Virus record (IMG/VR): IMGVR_UViG_3300034190_001120
Span: 1 to 26,097 of that record
Direction: 5' to 3' (one strand)
Source: a virus
Length of the DNA stretch: 26,097 bases
The translations under genes were made by a program, and so were the position numbers. The notes under the pieces were generated by a model. That model was not told the origin of the DNA. It was given only the letters and a program-made list of their open reading frames with translations, and did no database searches. Below, piece by piece: positions 1 to 5,956 of this stretch (the stretch's first letter is position 1; the number at the start of each line of letters is the position of its first letter).

Positions 1-2
1 AA

Positions 3-203
3 GAAGCCCGTAAATATATCAAAGTATTCACTAATGGTGGTGGCACTATCTGGGGTTTCATCATGAAAGAAGATGATAATAAGTTCAAGAAGGGTGATCT
101 TCTCAAAGCCGCTAGTTGGTCTGCTCCTGCTCGAAACAAAGCACGAGGAAACATTCTGACTGATGATTATGAAATCCGATGGACAGGACCTTTATACTTA
201 TGA
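3..203 (+). CDS. Conserved small phage protein, 5' end cut by window edge
   Basis: The reading frame is open from base 3 and ends at TGA 201-203, so only the last 66 residues are present. Visible signatures are a basic start (EARKYIKVF), the stretch KFKKGDLLKAASWSAPA and the ending RWTGPLYL. The 'GD-LKAASW-APA--ARGNI' pattern resembles a small family I recall from T4-like marine phages that has no assigned function; this is recognition by eye, not a search. The stop overlaps the next start (ATGA, 200-203), suggesting coupled translation with the following gene. Confidence 0.7.
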   Translation, partial: EARKYIKVFTNGGGTIWGFIMKEDDNKFKKGDLLKAASWSAPARNKARGNILTDDYEIRWTGPLYL

Positions 204-403
204 GTCTAAGAGTAAAGCTAATCCAACGCATGGATGCGTTACAACAAATGATGGAGTCTAATCTCCATCTTTCTGACCCTGAGACAGTCTTAGAGTTGTT
301 AAATAAAGTTAAGTTTGCTTGGCCTGCATTAAGCGAAGAAGATCGTGAATATATAGAAGGTGTAGAGTATGCAATTGAAGCCCAATCTGATTGGGATGTT
401 TAG
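200..403 (+). CDS. Small acidic protein of unknown function, 67 aa
   Basis: I chose the ATG at 200 because it overlaps the upstream stop as ATGA, the commonest junction in this genome; an upstream in-frame ATG at 179 would lie wholly inside the previous gene. The protein starts MSLRVKLIQRMDALQQMM and is mostly helical and acidic towards its end (EEDREYIEGVEYAIEAQ). It contains no motif I recognise. It stops one base before the tRNA-Arg gene, so the two are probably on one transcript and the tRNA is cut out of it. Confidence 0.65.
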   Translation: MSLRVKLIQRMDALQQMMESNLHLSDPETVLELLNKVKFAWPALSEEDREYIEGVEYAIEAQSDWDV

Positions 404-404
404 A

Positions 405-480
405 GCGCCTGTAGCATAACGGATAATGCAACGGCCTTCTAAGCCGTAGACTGTAGGTTCGAATCCTACCAGGCGCACCA
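405..480 (+). tRNA. tRNA-Arg (anticodon TCT)
   Basis: The 76 bases fold into a full cloverleaf: acceptor GCGCCTG/CAGGCGC, D arm GCAT/ATGC, anticodon stem ACGGC/GCCGT with loop CTTCTAA, T arm GTAGG-TTCGAAT-CCTAC, discriminator A and an encoded CCA. The anticodon TCT reads AGA/AGG. AGA is heavily used in the neighbouring genes (for example the AGA-rich genes at 742 and 3265), so the tRNA fits the usual role of phage tRNAs in supplementing codons rare in the host. Confidence 0.97.
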
Positions 481-498
481 TTAATAACAGGAGATACC

Positions 499-708
499 AT
501 GTCTGAAGATAATACTGAAATCCAACTTGAATTCGATTTAGAACCAGAAGCTGACATCGGAGCTGTGCTGACAAAGAAGTCAGATCGCTTGAATCGATCC
601 TTATCGGCTAGAGCTTCTAGAAAGAAAGCTAAGGCTATTCAGAAGTTGAAAGCAATCAAGGCTGAGATAGAATCATTCAGAATCTTTAATAAGAGTAATG
701 GCAAATAA
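499..708 (+). CDS. Small charged protein of unknown function, 69 aa
   Basis: ATG 499 follows a clear ribosome site (CAGGAG, 488-493). The first 24 residues are acidic (MSEDNTEIQLEFDLEPEAD) and the second half is strongly basic (LSARASRKKAKAIQKLKAIK), so the protein is polar and bipartite, perhaps nucleic-acid binding, but this is only inference. No known family is recognised. Its 3' end overlaps a tiny reading frame at 698. Confidence 0.65.
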   Translation: MSEDNTEIQLEFDLEPEADIGAVLTKKSDRLNRSLSARASRKKAKAIQKLKAIKAEIESFRIFNKSNGK

Positions 709-745
709 TGATCTGCCTGAAGAAGGAATGGATATAGTGCTATGA
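698..745 (+). CDS. Possible 15-aa coupling peptide
   Basis: ATG 698 opens a 15-codon frame (MANNDLPEEGMDIVL) whose TGA overlaps the next gene's start as ATGA (742-745), and which itself overlaps the end of the 499-708 gene. Such an arrangement could let ribosomes pass on to the metallopeptidase gene at 742, where I see only a weak ribosome site. It is too short to judge as a real product, and chance is a fair alternative. Confidence 0.25.
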   Translation: MANNDLPEEGMDIVL

Positions 746-1200
746 GTGATAGATGGATAAGATATTGCTTAATAGATAGCTATGTCAAGGAAGAACTTGT
801 GCGATACTATATCTGTAATTTGTTTCGTGAGCTAAACATACATAGATTATCCAGCAAGTGTGTTGATATAGAGTTTGTTGATGAAATAGATGATCAGTCG
901 CAGGGTGAAGCGATTGGTGATAAAGACGATGTGTCCATAAAGATTGCTAGAAACTCGTGCGGAGCAAGTATGAGTTTTCTCAATCAGATGCAGACATTAG
1001 CGCATGAGATGGTTCACACTAAACAGTTTCTTAGAGGAGAGTTAGGCTACGATTCTAAGGGAAACTTTAAATGGAAAAAAGAAGTCGTGGAAGGAAAGAA
1101 GTACACTGAGCAGCCTTGGGAGCTAGAAGCTACCAGTTTAGAGAGATCGTTATTTCTCAAATGCTTTCCTTTTGATGAAGAGAAAACAGAGCTATTATGA
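742..1200 (+). CDS. Zincin-like metallopeptidase (SprT-like)
   Basis: This 152-residue protein carries the zinc protease signature HExxH at residues 88-92 (TLAHEMVHTKQF), followed by a short spacer and the segment EQPWELEA (residues 123-130), where a glutamate (E127 or E129) is the likely third zinc ligand. This is the layout of the small SprT-like/zincin proteins of phages and bacteria. Bacterial and eukaryotic relatives cleave proteins bound to DNA; the phage substrate is unknown. No signal peptide is seen, so it should act in the cytoplasm. It starts in an ATGA overlap and ends in another (1197-1200), so it sits in a translationally coupled run. Zinc peptidase fold is secure; biological role is inference. 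Confidence 0.8.
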   Translation: MSDRWIRYCLIDSYVKEELVRYYICNLFRELNIHRLSSKCVDIEFVDEIDDQSQGEAIGDKDDVSIKIARNSCGASMSFLNQMQTLAHEMVHTKQFLRGELGYDSKGNFKWKKEVVEGKKYTEQPWELEATSLERSLFLKCFPFDEEKTELL

Positions 1201-1325
1201 AAATTGAAATAAGTGTATCAGTTGATACGATTGAAGATAAAGATATTGGAAAGGAACTTCTTGAGGTGCTAGTAGCATTGAAAGAACGACTTGACCAACT
1301 AAACTATGAAGAAGATGAATCTTAA
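1197..1325 (+). CDS. Short acidic helical protein of unknown function, 42 aa
   Basis: It starts at an ATGA overlap with the metallopeptidase stop. The sequence begins MKIEISVSVDTIEDKDIG, then continues as an amphipathic helix (LLEVLVALKERLDQLNY) and an acidic tail. The coupling to the protease gene suggests co-expression. I do not recognise the family. Confidence 0.55.
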   Translation: MKIEISVSVDTIEDKDIGKELLEVLVALKERLDQLNYEEDES

Positions 1326-1339
1326 CCAAGGAGAATGAA

Positions 1340-1621
1340 ATGAGTTATAATAAAGATGATGTTGTAAGTGTGATTACGAATGCGGGCGAGTATGTTGGTC
1401 GATTTAAAGATGAAAGCAATTCTACCTTTACGATCACAAAGCCAAGAATGTTAATTAGTGGTGAAGGTGGTGTGGGGTTCGCACGAGGTATTTGTGTGAC
1501 TGGTAAGGAAGATGTAGACGAACTTACTTTCTTCAAAACTGGTATTGTGTTCACCACACATACTAGCGATATTGTAGAAAAGGCTTTTGTTGAGTCTGTT
1601 AGTGGCATCGTCCTACAGTAA
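1340..1621 (+). CDS. Sm-like small beta-barrel phage protein, 93 aa
   Basis: ATG 1340 is preceded by the ribosome site AAGGAG (1328-1333). The N-terminal half alternates short beta strands (DDVVSVITNAGEYVGRF, then FTITKPRML), the pattern of Sm/LSm-type barrels, and continues GGVGFARGICVTG, a segment I recall from a family common in T4-like marine phages. No function is established for that family; RNA binding would be an inference from the fold only. It is the last gene before a strong promoter at 1628. Confidence 0.7.
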   Translation: MSYNKDDVVSVITNAGEYVGRFKDESNSTFTITKPRMLISGEGGVGFARGICVTGKEDVDELTFFKTGIVFTTHTSDIVEKAFVESVSGIVLQ

Positions 1622-1627
1622 TTTTAC

Positions 1628-1656
1628 TTGACAGACTCTGCCCGATGTGATATAAT
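1628..1656 (+). promoter_or_regulatory. Sigma70-type promoter, perfect consensus
   Basis: TTGACA (1628-1633), a 17-base spacer and TATAAT (1651-1656) with TGA just before the -10 box (extended -10). It lies 27 bases before the start of the 1683 gene. Confidence 0.9.
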
Positions 1657-1682
1657 TCTGACTGATTAGAGCTAAGGAATAT

Positions 1683-2114
1683 ATGATGAAAAACAAACTA
1701 GAGAAATTGTTTGATAGACTTAGACAAGAAGGCTGGTATTGTGGATGGGCAGAGTCTTGTTGTCAAACTTGTGCTTGGGCCGATCTACCGTTCGAGCATG
1801 AGATTGGCCCATTCAAAGGCGAAGATGTCGATTTCAGTAAGTGCCTATTCAATCACGAGCAAGACTGTGAGAATGAGGAGTGGTGCGTAGATGCGTCTGA
1901 TGATGAGTTTGACAACTACGTGTATGATGGTGAAGGTACAGTGGAAACATATTCCTCTGATGAGATGAGCAACTCCTCATTCTGTTTTGGTGGTGATAAG
2001 AAAGGCGTTAAGAACTTGAAAGAGATTCTTCCTATCATTGAAGAGATGGGATGTACTTATCGTTGGAATCAAAAGGGCGATCAAAGAATCAGTATAAACT
2101 GGGGTGATGAATGA
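1683..2114 (+). CDS. DUF6891-like cysteine-rich phage protein
   Basis: The protein begins with two methionines (ATG 1683 and 1686) after the ribosome site AAGGAA; either could be used. Residues 17-33 hold a cysteine cluster (GWYCGWAESCCQTCAW) typical of the family annotated DUF6891 in phages and bacteria, and the C-terminal part (LKEILPIIEEMGCTYRWN) also matches my memory of it. More cysteines at positions 58, 66 and 72 suggest metal binding or a redox role, which is unproven. It has its own strong promoter and starts a new operon; its stop overlaps the next start (ATGA, 2111-2114). Confidence 0.65.
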   Translation: MMKNKLEKLFDRLRQEGWYCGWAESCCQTCAWADLPFEHEIGPFKGEDVDFSKCLFNHEQDCENEEWCVDASDDEFDNYVYDGEGTVETYSSDEMSNSSFCFGGDKKGVKNLKEILPIIEEMGCTYRWNQKGDQRISINWGDE

Positions 2115-2551
2115 GTGAAGAAAAGAGAGAGAGTAAAGAAAAAGATGCGAAATTAGTAAAGAATTGTCTTGAAACACCAGACGGTACTGTGTTATACTCT
2201 CGTAGTCGCCATGATTATAAGACGCATCTAGATGCTAATGGTAAAACATATATGATCGATGGTGGTCTTGACTATGTGAGATGTTCTGCTAATGGCGATG
2301 AGATTCATCATTGCGTCTGGGATGACGATCCGTTTGACGAGGTGCGTAAAGCAGTCGAGTGGGGCACTTATGGAATTAATGGTGATCAGCCTTTGACGTG
2401 GGTAAAACTGTGTGATATGGAAACTGCTCATATCAACGCTGTGTTGAAGAATGTGCCATCTATCGGTGACTCTTATGCTAGAGCATTTAGATTAGAACTT
2501 GAATTAAGAGCAATTAGAGAAGAAGTCTCGTTTGTTACATCAAATAATTAA
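2111..2551 (+). CDS. Conserved phage protein of unknown function, 146 aa
   Basis: It starts at an ATGA overlap with the DUF6891-like gene. The core TPDGTVLYSRSRHDYKTH, then GKTYMIDGGLDYVR and WGTYGINGDQPLTWV, is a pattern I recognise from proteins shared by many large phages, without known function. A lysine/glutamate-rich N terminus (MSEEKRESKEKDAKLVK) precedes it. No signal peptide or membrane segment. It is soluble and probably expressed from the promoter at 1628 together with its upstream partner. Confidence 0.7.
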   Translation: MSEEKRESKEKDAKLVKNCLETPDGTVLYSRSRHDYKTHLDANGKTYMIDGGLDYVRCSANGDEIHHCVWDDDPFDEVRKAVEWGTYGINGDQPLTWVKLCDMETAHINAVLKNVPSIGDSYARAFRLELELRAIREEVSFVTSNN

Positions 2552-2565
2552 TATTGGAGAATAGT

Positions 2566-2832
2566 ATGAAAATGTTAGGCGGTTACGTGCTCGTTACTGA
2601 GGTTGAGAAAGAAACAACAACAGCAGGTGGTATTCTTCTTACCGCAGACACTAAGCTAGATAAAACGACTCAGCCAGGATTGGTATTGGTCGTAAGTAAG
2701 GATGTGCAAGAAACTGAAACCATTGATGTTGGCGATCAGGTGTATCTCACTTGGCCCGAGTCTCAGCCAGTCAATGTGGATGGTAAGAAAGCCGCAATCA
2801 TTCACTACAAGCACATCAAAGCAGTATTGTAA
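2566..2832 (+). CDS. GroES-like co-chaperonin
   Basis: At 88 residues this is slightly shorter than bacterial GroES (about 97). It follows the GroES plan: an N-terminal strand (LGGYVLVTEVEKE), the mobile-loop region TTTAGGILLTA with the hydrophobic GGILL tripeptide that contacts GroEL, then PGLVLVVSKD, IDVGDQVYLTW and a C-terminal strand ending HIKAVL. Phage co-chaperonins such as T4 gp31 and CocO replace host GroES so that GroEL can fold the major capsid protein. I place the start at ATG 2566 with GGAG at 2555-2558, not at an upstream TTG. The stop overlaps the following start (TAATG). Confidence 0.85.
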   Translation: MKMLGGYVLVTEVEKETTTAGGILLTADTKLDKTTQPGLVLVVSKDVQETETIDVGDQVYLTWPESQPVNVDGKKAAIIHYKHIKAVL

Positions 2833-3263
2833 TGAGTATCGTAAAGGATAAAATCTATGTGGTTAATTCTTCAAGATATAGTTGTGAAGAAGTAGAGCAT
2901 TGGGTTAATGGTGATAAGAAAGTTGTTGTGACTACTACATGGAAAGCAGGCACAGTTAACATTACTCCTCGTACTGACGAAGAAGTTGAACTGCTAGTCA
3001 AAGGACAAAGCCACACTCTTGCTGATAGATTTAAACCATATGAGTTCACTGACTGTGAGTTTGATGCTACATACGATGGTGAGACAGATGATGTTGACTA
3101 TCTTGGTTGGACTGAAGAAGAGGAACTCGAAGGCGTAATCGATGAGACTATGGATGGCTTTGATGAGCAGGGTGTTATCTACCTAGAAGAGAATGGCTTC
3201 TTTATCGAAGACTCTGAACTCGTGTTCATGGGCGAAGTTCATGTAGATGGTGAGGAAGAATAA
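2832..3263 (+). CDS. Acidic phage protein, paralogue of the 13183 gene
   Basis: It starts in a TAATG overlap with the co-chaperonin gene. The protein is 143 residues long and very acidic in its second half (TEEEELEGVIDETMDGFDEQ). It aligns along its whole length with the 143-residue product of 13183-13614: VNITPRTDEEVELL against VNVTPQNQEEVDIL, then FKPYEFTDCEF against FEPYQFEEFEF, and the ending YLEENGF against FLEERGY. The family is one I recall in phages without known function. The high acidity recalls DNA-mimic proteins, but nothing more supports that. Confidence 0.75.
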   Translation: MSIVKDKIYVVNSSRYSCEEVEHWVNGDKKVVVTTTWKAGTVNITPRTDEEVELLVKGQSHTLADRFKPYEFTDCEFDATYDGETDDVDYLGWTEEEELEGVIDETMDGFDEQGVIYLEENGFFIEDSELVFMGEVHVDGEEE

Positions 3264-3264
3264 A

Positions 3265-3495
3265 ATGGCTAAGAAGTTCATTCATGTGAATCAGCACAAG
3301 ATTCGATCTAATCTGAAGCATGGAACGAATGAGGCTGTAATCACTGTTAAAGAAGGTAGAAAGAATACTTACGGGCATTCAGTGGAAATACATGGCCCTA
3401 GTAAGATAGTGTATAGCGGTGGCGACAATAAACCATTACTATCTTGTGGGGCTAGAGTTGTGATCGAGACTGAATCAGAGATAACTATATCATGA
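3265..3495 (+). CDS. Conserved small beta-rich phage protein, 76 aa
   Basis: I chose ATG 3265 because AGGAAG (3253-3258) lies just upstream; an earlier in-frame start would overlap the previous gene. The protein begins MAKKFIHVNQHKIRSN and contains HSVEIHGPSKIVYSGG and SCGARVVIETES, a set of motifs I recall from a small family that is common in phages and some bacteria and has no assigned role. It is basic at the N terminus and beta-rich later. The stop overlaps the next start in ATGA (3492-3495). Confidence 0.75.
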   Translation: MAKKFIHVNQHKIRSNLKHGTNEAVITVKEGRKNTYGHSVEIHGPSKIVYSGGDNKPLLSCGARVVIETESEITIS

Positions 3496-3668
3496 AGTGG
3501 TGGCGCATTTGGGCTAAATCACTAGGAGAGAAGGTTGGAGAAACTAATAAGCAAGCTGACAGTGTTGCTGTTATCCGTACTATTTGGTGGGTGGTTCATA
3601 TGCTCACTTGTATATTCATTATACTTAATGCCATAGCAAATCATGGCTGGGCACTAATTGGATTATAG
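3492..3668 (+). CDS. Small membrane protein, 58 aa
   Basis: ATGA overlap with the previous stop. The N terminus is amphipathic and charged (MKWWRIWAKSLGEKVGE) and residues about 29-50 form one hydrophobic membrane segment (RTIWWVVHMLTCIFIILNAI). The general form, a KWWRIWAK start followed by one membrane helix, is one I recall in T4-like phages near lysis genes. It lies five small genes upstream of, and in the same operon as, the spanin pair, so an inner-membrane role late in infection is possible but unproven. Confidence 0.7.
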   Translation: MKWWRIWAKSLGEKVGETNKQADSVAVIRTIWWVVHMLTCIFIILNAIANHGWALIGL

Positions 3669-3685
3669 TCCCACTACCTTGGGAC
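3668..3685 (+). other. Short perfect hairpin after a stop codon
   Basis: GTCCCA (3668-3673) pairs perfectly with TGGGAC (3680-3685) around a six-base loop. It begins at the stop codon of the small membrane protein gene. There is no T-run after it, so it is not a standard terminator; it may be an RNA processing or stability element between genes. Confidence 0.45.
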
Positions 3686-3738
3686 CGACCTGAGTATGTC
3701 ACGAAACTGCTCACTTAATTAAAACAGAGGTACGTAAT

Positions 3739-3906
3739 ATGAGCGCAACACATGGTGGAAAGGGTAGCAAACAGCGACCCACTGCTGATCAGAAGAAGTT
3801 TGATAATAACTGGGATGCTATCTTTGGCAAGAAAGATGCTCCTAGTGCTGTAGACGATTGTGCTACAGCCAAACAAGAGAGCGCCAGTAAGTCAAAAGAG
3901 AAGTGA
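3739..3906 (+). CDS. Small conserved phage protein, 55 aa
   Basis: ATG 3739 follows AGAGG (3726-3730) at a slightly long spacing. The sequence MSATHGGKGSKQRPT followed by KKFDNNWDAIFGKK matches a small, widespread phage family whose members share 'HGGKGS--RP' and 'NWD-IFG'; its role is not known to me. The C terminus is low-complexity Ser/Lys/Glu. It belongs to the same run of small genes as the spanins. Confidence 0.7.
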   Translation: MSATHGGKGSKQRPTADQKKFDNNWDAIFGKKDAPSAVDDCATAKQESASKSKEK

Positions 3907-3911
3907 GTATT

Positions 3912-4025
3912 ATGTTATTAGAATTTATGTATGGGTTTTTATTATCATTTGCTATGATACTATCAATCATCATAGCTACCATTATAGTTACTAAAACTTT
4001 TTTGTGGATTAACCGAAGATTATGA
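3912..4025 (+). CDS. 37-aa single-pass membrane protein
   Basis: The frame MLLEFMYGFLLSFAMILSI continues as almost wholly hydrophobic to about residue 28 and ends with a positively charged tail (WINRRL), the form of a one-helix inner-membrane protein with the tail in the cytoplasm. It resembles the 37-residue product at 24917 in length and in its MLL(E/D)-x-x-YG start. Located immediately before the i-spanin gene. A small holin-like role is conceivable but not shown. Confidence 0.55.
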   Translation: MLLEFMYGFLLSFAMILSIIIATIIVTKTFLWINRRL

Positions 4026-4046
4026 TAACCCAACTGGAGAAGTGAT

Positions 4047-4508
4047 ATGGGTACAAAATTAGCAGGAATCATGGCAGTAGTGACATTCATTGTATGTGGA
4101 TTGTTCTACTGGTACTACAGCGACACTCAAGAGCGTCTAGCTATCTTAAACATCAATAACGCTAAACTAGAGACAGCCGTTCAGCTTAGTGAAGAGGCAG
4201 TTGAATCGCTTCAGGCAGATTACGAGAAAGCTAGTGAGCAATTGAACATTCTCAACGAAGAGTTCGCAAGCATAAGAAAACAGAATCGTGTATTATCTGA
4301 CAAATTGGGCAGACACGATCTAGGTAATCTAGCTGAGAAGAAGCCTGGTCTAGTTCAGAAAGTGATCATTAAGGCTAGCGATAAAGCGAATAGATGTTTT
4401 GAAATTATATCTGGTTCAGACTTAACTGAAAAAGAAATGGAGGCTACAAATGGTAAATCGTTCAATAGTGAATGTCCTTGGTTGTTTACTGACAATAGTA
4501 CTGATTAG
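4047..4508 (+). CDS. i-spanin (Rz-like inner-membrane lysis protein)
   Basis: The 153-residue protein has a short N-terminal anchor (about residues 5-24, GIMAVVTFIVCGLFYWYY) and then a long periplasmic heptad-rich coiled coil (about residues 28-90), the build of Rz-type i-spanins. The segment RHDLGNLAEKKPGLVQKVI is one I recall from spanins of T4-like marine phages. The decisive context is the gene overlapping its 3' end in another frame, which encodes a lipoprotein. Together they bridge the inner and outer membranes and disrupt the outer membrane at the end of lysis. Ribosome site GGAG at 4035-4038. Confidence 0.85.
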   Translation: MGTKLAGIMAVVTFIVCGLFYWYYSDTQERLAILNINNAKLETAVQLSEEAVESLQADYEKASEQLNILNEEFASIRKQNRVLSDKLGRHDLGNLAEKKPGLVQKVIIKASDKANRCFEIISGSDLTEKEMEATNGKSFNSECPWLFTDNSTD

Positions 4509-4905
4509 TGGCTGTAGTAGTATGGACAAGCAGATCATAGTATCTGCAAAGCCTCTAGATAAGCCCAAGCTAGTCCTGCCTAATGCTGACGAACTTGATC
4601 TTAGAGGTGTAGAGTGGTACATTGTCACGATAGAAAACTGGGAAGAGCAGTACGAGAAATTAGTTGATAGTGGTAGATCCTTAGCATTCTTTTCTCTAAC
4701 TGATAAAGGATATGAAAATTTAGGATTAAACATATCTGATCTTAGAGCTTATATTCAGCAACAGAATGCTATTATAGGTGCTTATGATGCATACTATTTG
4801 CGGTCAGAAGAGACGTTTGATAAAGCAAATGCTGAAGCAGAAGAAGCTTTTGAAGAGCAAACAAAGAAAAGTGAGAAAGGGTTTTTCGGTAGACTAATAG
4901 ATTGA
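4450..4905 (+). CDS. o-spanin (Rz1-like outer-membrane lipoprotein)
   Basis: The gene overlaps the last 59 bases of the i-spanin gene in a different frame, the classical Rz/Rz1 overlap. The product has a lipoprotein signal: a short basic start (MVNRSIVNV), a hydrophobic core and the lipobox LISGC with Cys22 as the first mature residue. The mature part is 130 residues, longer than lambda Rz1 (about 40), with two helical stretches including a charged one near the end (KANAEAEEAFEEQTKK). It would be anchored in the outer membrane and bind the i-spanin coiled coil. Overlap plus lipobox make the call strong. Confidence 0.85.
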   Translation: MVNRSIVNVLGCLLTIVLISGCSSMDKQIIVSAKPLDKPKLVLPNADELDLRGVEWYIVTIENWEEQYEKLVDSGRSLAFFSLTDKGYENLGLNISDLRAYIQQQNAIIGAYDAYYLRSEETFDKANAEAEEAFEEQTKKSEKGFFGRLID

Positions 4906-4912
4906 GGTTATT

Positions 4913-5233
4913 ATGAGTAAAAAGTATGCGGTTGTGACTACAGTTCACACATTTAGACATAGATATGTTATCTCGGAAGAACGACTTCAGAGTCTAAACA
5001 CAGATGATCCTGTTGAGCTAGAGTGGGCAAATGATACTGTGTTGATGGAAGAGATAGATGAGTTTTCTCAAAAGTCTCTTGGTGAAACTATAGTCGATTG
5101 TGAGTGGATGAAAGAAGATGATGTTCTAGAACTATTTGACAAAGATAACGACTATCTGTCTAAGTGGACTAAAGAGCATAAATTAACATGGATTAATCAC
5201 GGCTTAAAGCTTGACAGAGACGATGAAGTCTGA
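4913..5233 (+). CDS. Conserved phage protein of unknown function, 106 aa
   Basis: ATG 4913 follows TTGAGG (4902-4907). The protein starts with a beta segment (KKYAVVTTVHTFRHRYVI) and is rich in Asp/Glu later (WMKEDDVLELFDKDND). The 'TVHTFRHRYV' start is familiar from small T4-like phage proteins, without function. Its last codons and stop contain the complete promoter for the next gene, so the C-terminal sequence is constrained by two roles. Confidence 0.6.
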   Translation: MSKKYAVVTTVHTFRHRYVISEERLQSLNTDDPVELEWANDTVLMEEIDEFSQKSLGETIVDCEWMKEDDVLELFDKDNDYLSKWTKEHKLTWINHGLKLDRDDEV

Positions 5234-5239
5234 TATAAT
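5211..5239 (+). promoter_or_regulatory. Sigma70-type promoter inside a gene end
   Basis: TTGACA (5211-5216), 17-base spacer, TATAAT (5234-5239). The TGA preceding the -10 box is the stop codon of the 4913 gene. It drives the glutaredoxin gene, 21 bases downstream. Confidence 0.9.
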
Positions 5240-5260
5240 ATACAAAATCTGGAGACAACC

Positions 5261-5512
5261 ATGGTAACTATATATGGATCAATGACGTGTTTTCATTGCT
5301 TAAGATGTAAGCAGATGCTAGAATCTCTAGAGATAGAGCACGAGTATCTTGAAGTTGAAGACGCTGAAGTTGGTAGAGCCTTTAGAGAGTTATTTCCAGA
5401 AGCAGAGGGAATACCTCAAATACTGTGGGAAGGGCAGCACTTAGGTGGATACACTGAACTGACTCATAAGATTGATGAATTTATACTTAATAATGAAGGA
5501 GAAACACCATGA
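5261..5512 (+). CDS. Glutaredoxin
   Basis: The 83-residue product fits the small glutaredoxin fold: strand VTIYGS, active site T-C-F-H-C (Cys10 and Cys13, with an extra Cys16), the cis-proline segment GIPQI, and the glutathione-site GGYTEL. T4-like phages carry such proteins (for example NrdC) to reduce ribonucleotide reductase during DNA synthesis; no reductase gene is in this window. The CFHC active site differs from the usual CPYC because the second position is not proline, which may shift its redox potential. It has its own strong promoter and overlaps the next gene by four bases (ATGA, 5509-5512). Confidence 0.88.
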   Translation: MVTIYGSMTCFHCLRCKQMLESLEIEHEYLEVEDAEVGRAFRELFPEAEGIPQILWEGQHLGGYTELTHKIDEFILNNEGETP

Positions 5513-5787
5513 AAAAATCTGAAGTAGTTGAGCAATTGGGTAGCGGCGTAGTGAATATTAAGTTCACTAAAGCTGATGGATCGTTAAGAGTTATGAAATC
5601 CACACTATCTTCCGAACACGTTATATCGGATGTCTCTAGCGAAAAGTCTGCTGGGGTTCAACGTATTGCTGAGAATGTTCAGCCAGTATGGGATGTCGAT
5701 GCGAAAGGATGGAGATCATTCAGATGGGCATCTATCACTGAAGTTAATGGCGTTAAGACTCCAAGCGGAGTTGATGTTAGCGCATAA
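5509..5787 (+). CDS. WYL_2/Sm-like SH3-fold phage protein
   Basis: A 92-residue protein starting in an ATGA overlap with glutaredoxin. It has the two halves typical of the phage family annotated WYL_2 (Sm-like SH3 barrel): VVNIKFTKADGSLRVMKSTL near the N terminus and PVWDVDAKGWRSFRWASI near the C terminus. Family members are common in T4-like phages; nucleic-acid binding is suspected from the fold but not shown. A candidate structured RNA begins three bases after its stop and may be its 3' untranslated region. Confidence 0.7.
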   Translation: MKKSEVVEQLGSGVVNIKFTKADGSLRVMKSTLSSEHVISDVSSEKSAGVQRIAENVQPVWDVDAKGWRSFRWASITEVNGVKTPSGVDVSA

Positions 5788-5790
5788 AGT

Positions 5791-5864
5791 TGTAAGTCCT
5801 CATCAGGCAGTAGGTAATCTAAATTCGCCAAAAGCGATACTTACAGCTTATTGACCTGATGGGG
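5791..5864 (+). ncRNA. Candidate H-type pseudoknot RNA
   Basis: Two perfect inverted repeats interleave. TGTAAGT (5791-5797) pairs with ACTTACA (5839-5845), and CCTCATCAGG (5798-5807) pairs over ten bases, with one G-U, with CCTGATGGGG (5855-5864). The order A-B-A'-B' is that of an H-type pseudoknot. A small hairpin TCGC/GCGA lies in the long loop (near 5826-5837). No reading frame uses this region convincingly. No T-run follows. It could be a 3' structured tail, a processed small RNA or a ligand-sensing element; I cannot match it to a known class. Confidence 0.55.
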
Positions 5865-5901
5865 CTAATTTGTTATTAAGCTATCTTTTGCTATATAAGT
5901 G

Positions 5902-5930
5902 TTGACAAGTGATAATTATTATGATACTAT
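5902..5930 (+). promoter_or_regulatory. Sigma70-type promoter
   Basis: TTGACA (5902-5907), 17-base spacer, TACTAT (5925-5930), TGA before the -10 box. It lies between the pseudoknot and the 383-residue protein gene. Confidence 0.85.
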
Positions 5931-5956
5931 GTGTTATTAAATTTGTGGAGTAGAAT

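Noticed and set aside
4422-4733. 103-codon open frame on the - strand across the spanin genes
   Set aside because: It is antisense to two well-supported spanin genes, lacks a sensible ribosome site and has no recognisable motifs; all other genes are on the + strand.
5630-5854. 74-codon + strand frame overlapping the WYL_2-like gene and the pseudoknot
   Set aside because: No ribosome site, large overlap with a supported gene, and the tail is explained by the paired RNA sequence.
5855-5866. CTGATG sequence reminiscent of a hammerhead ribozyme core
   Set aside because: The GAAA core and the three-helix layout are missing; the sequence is better explained as one arm of the pseudoknot.
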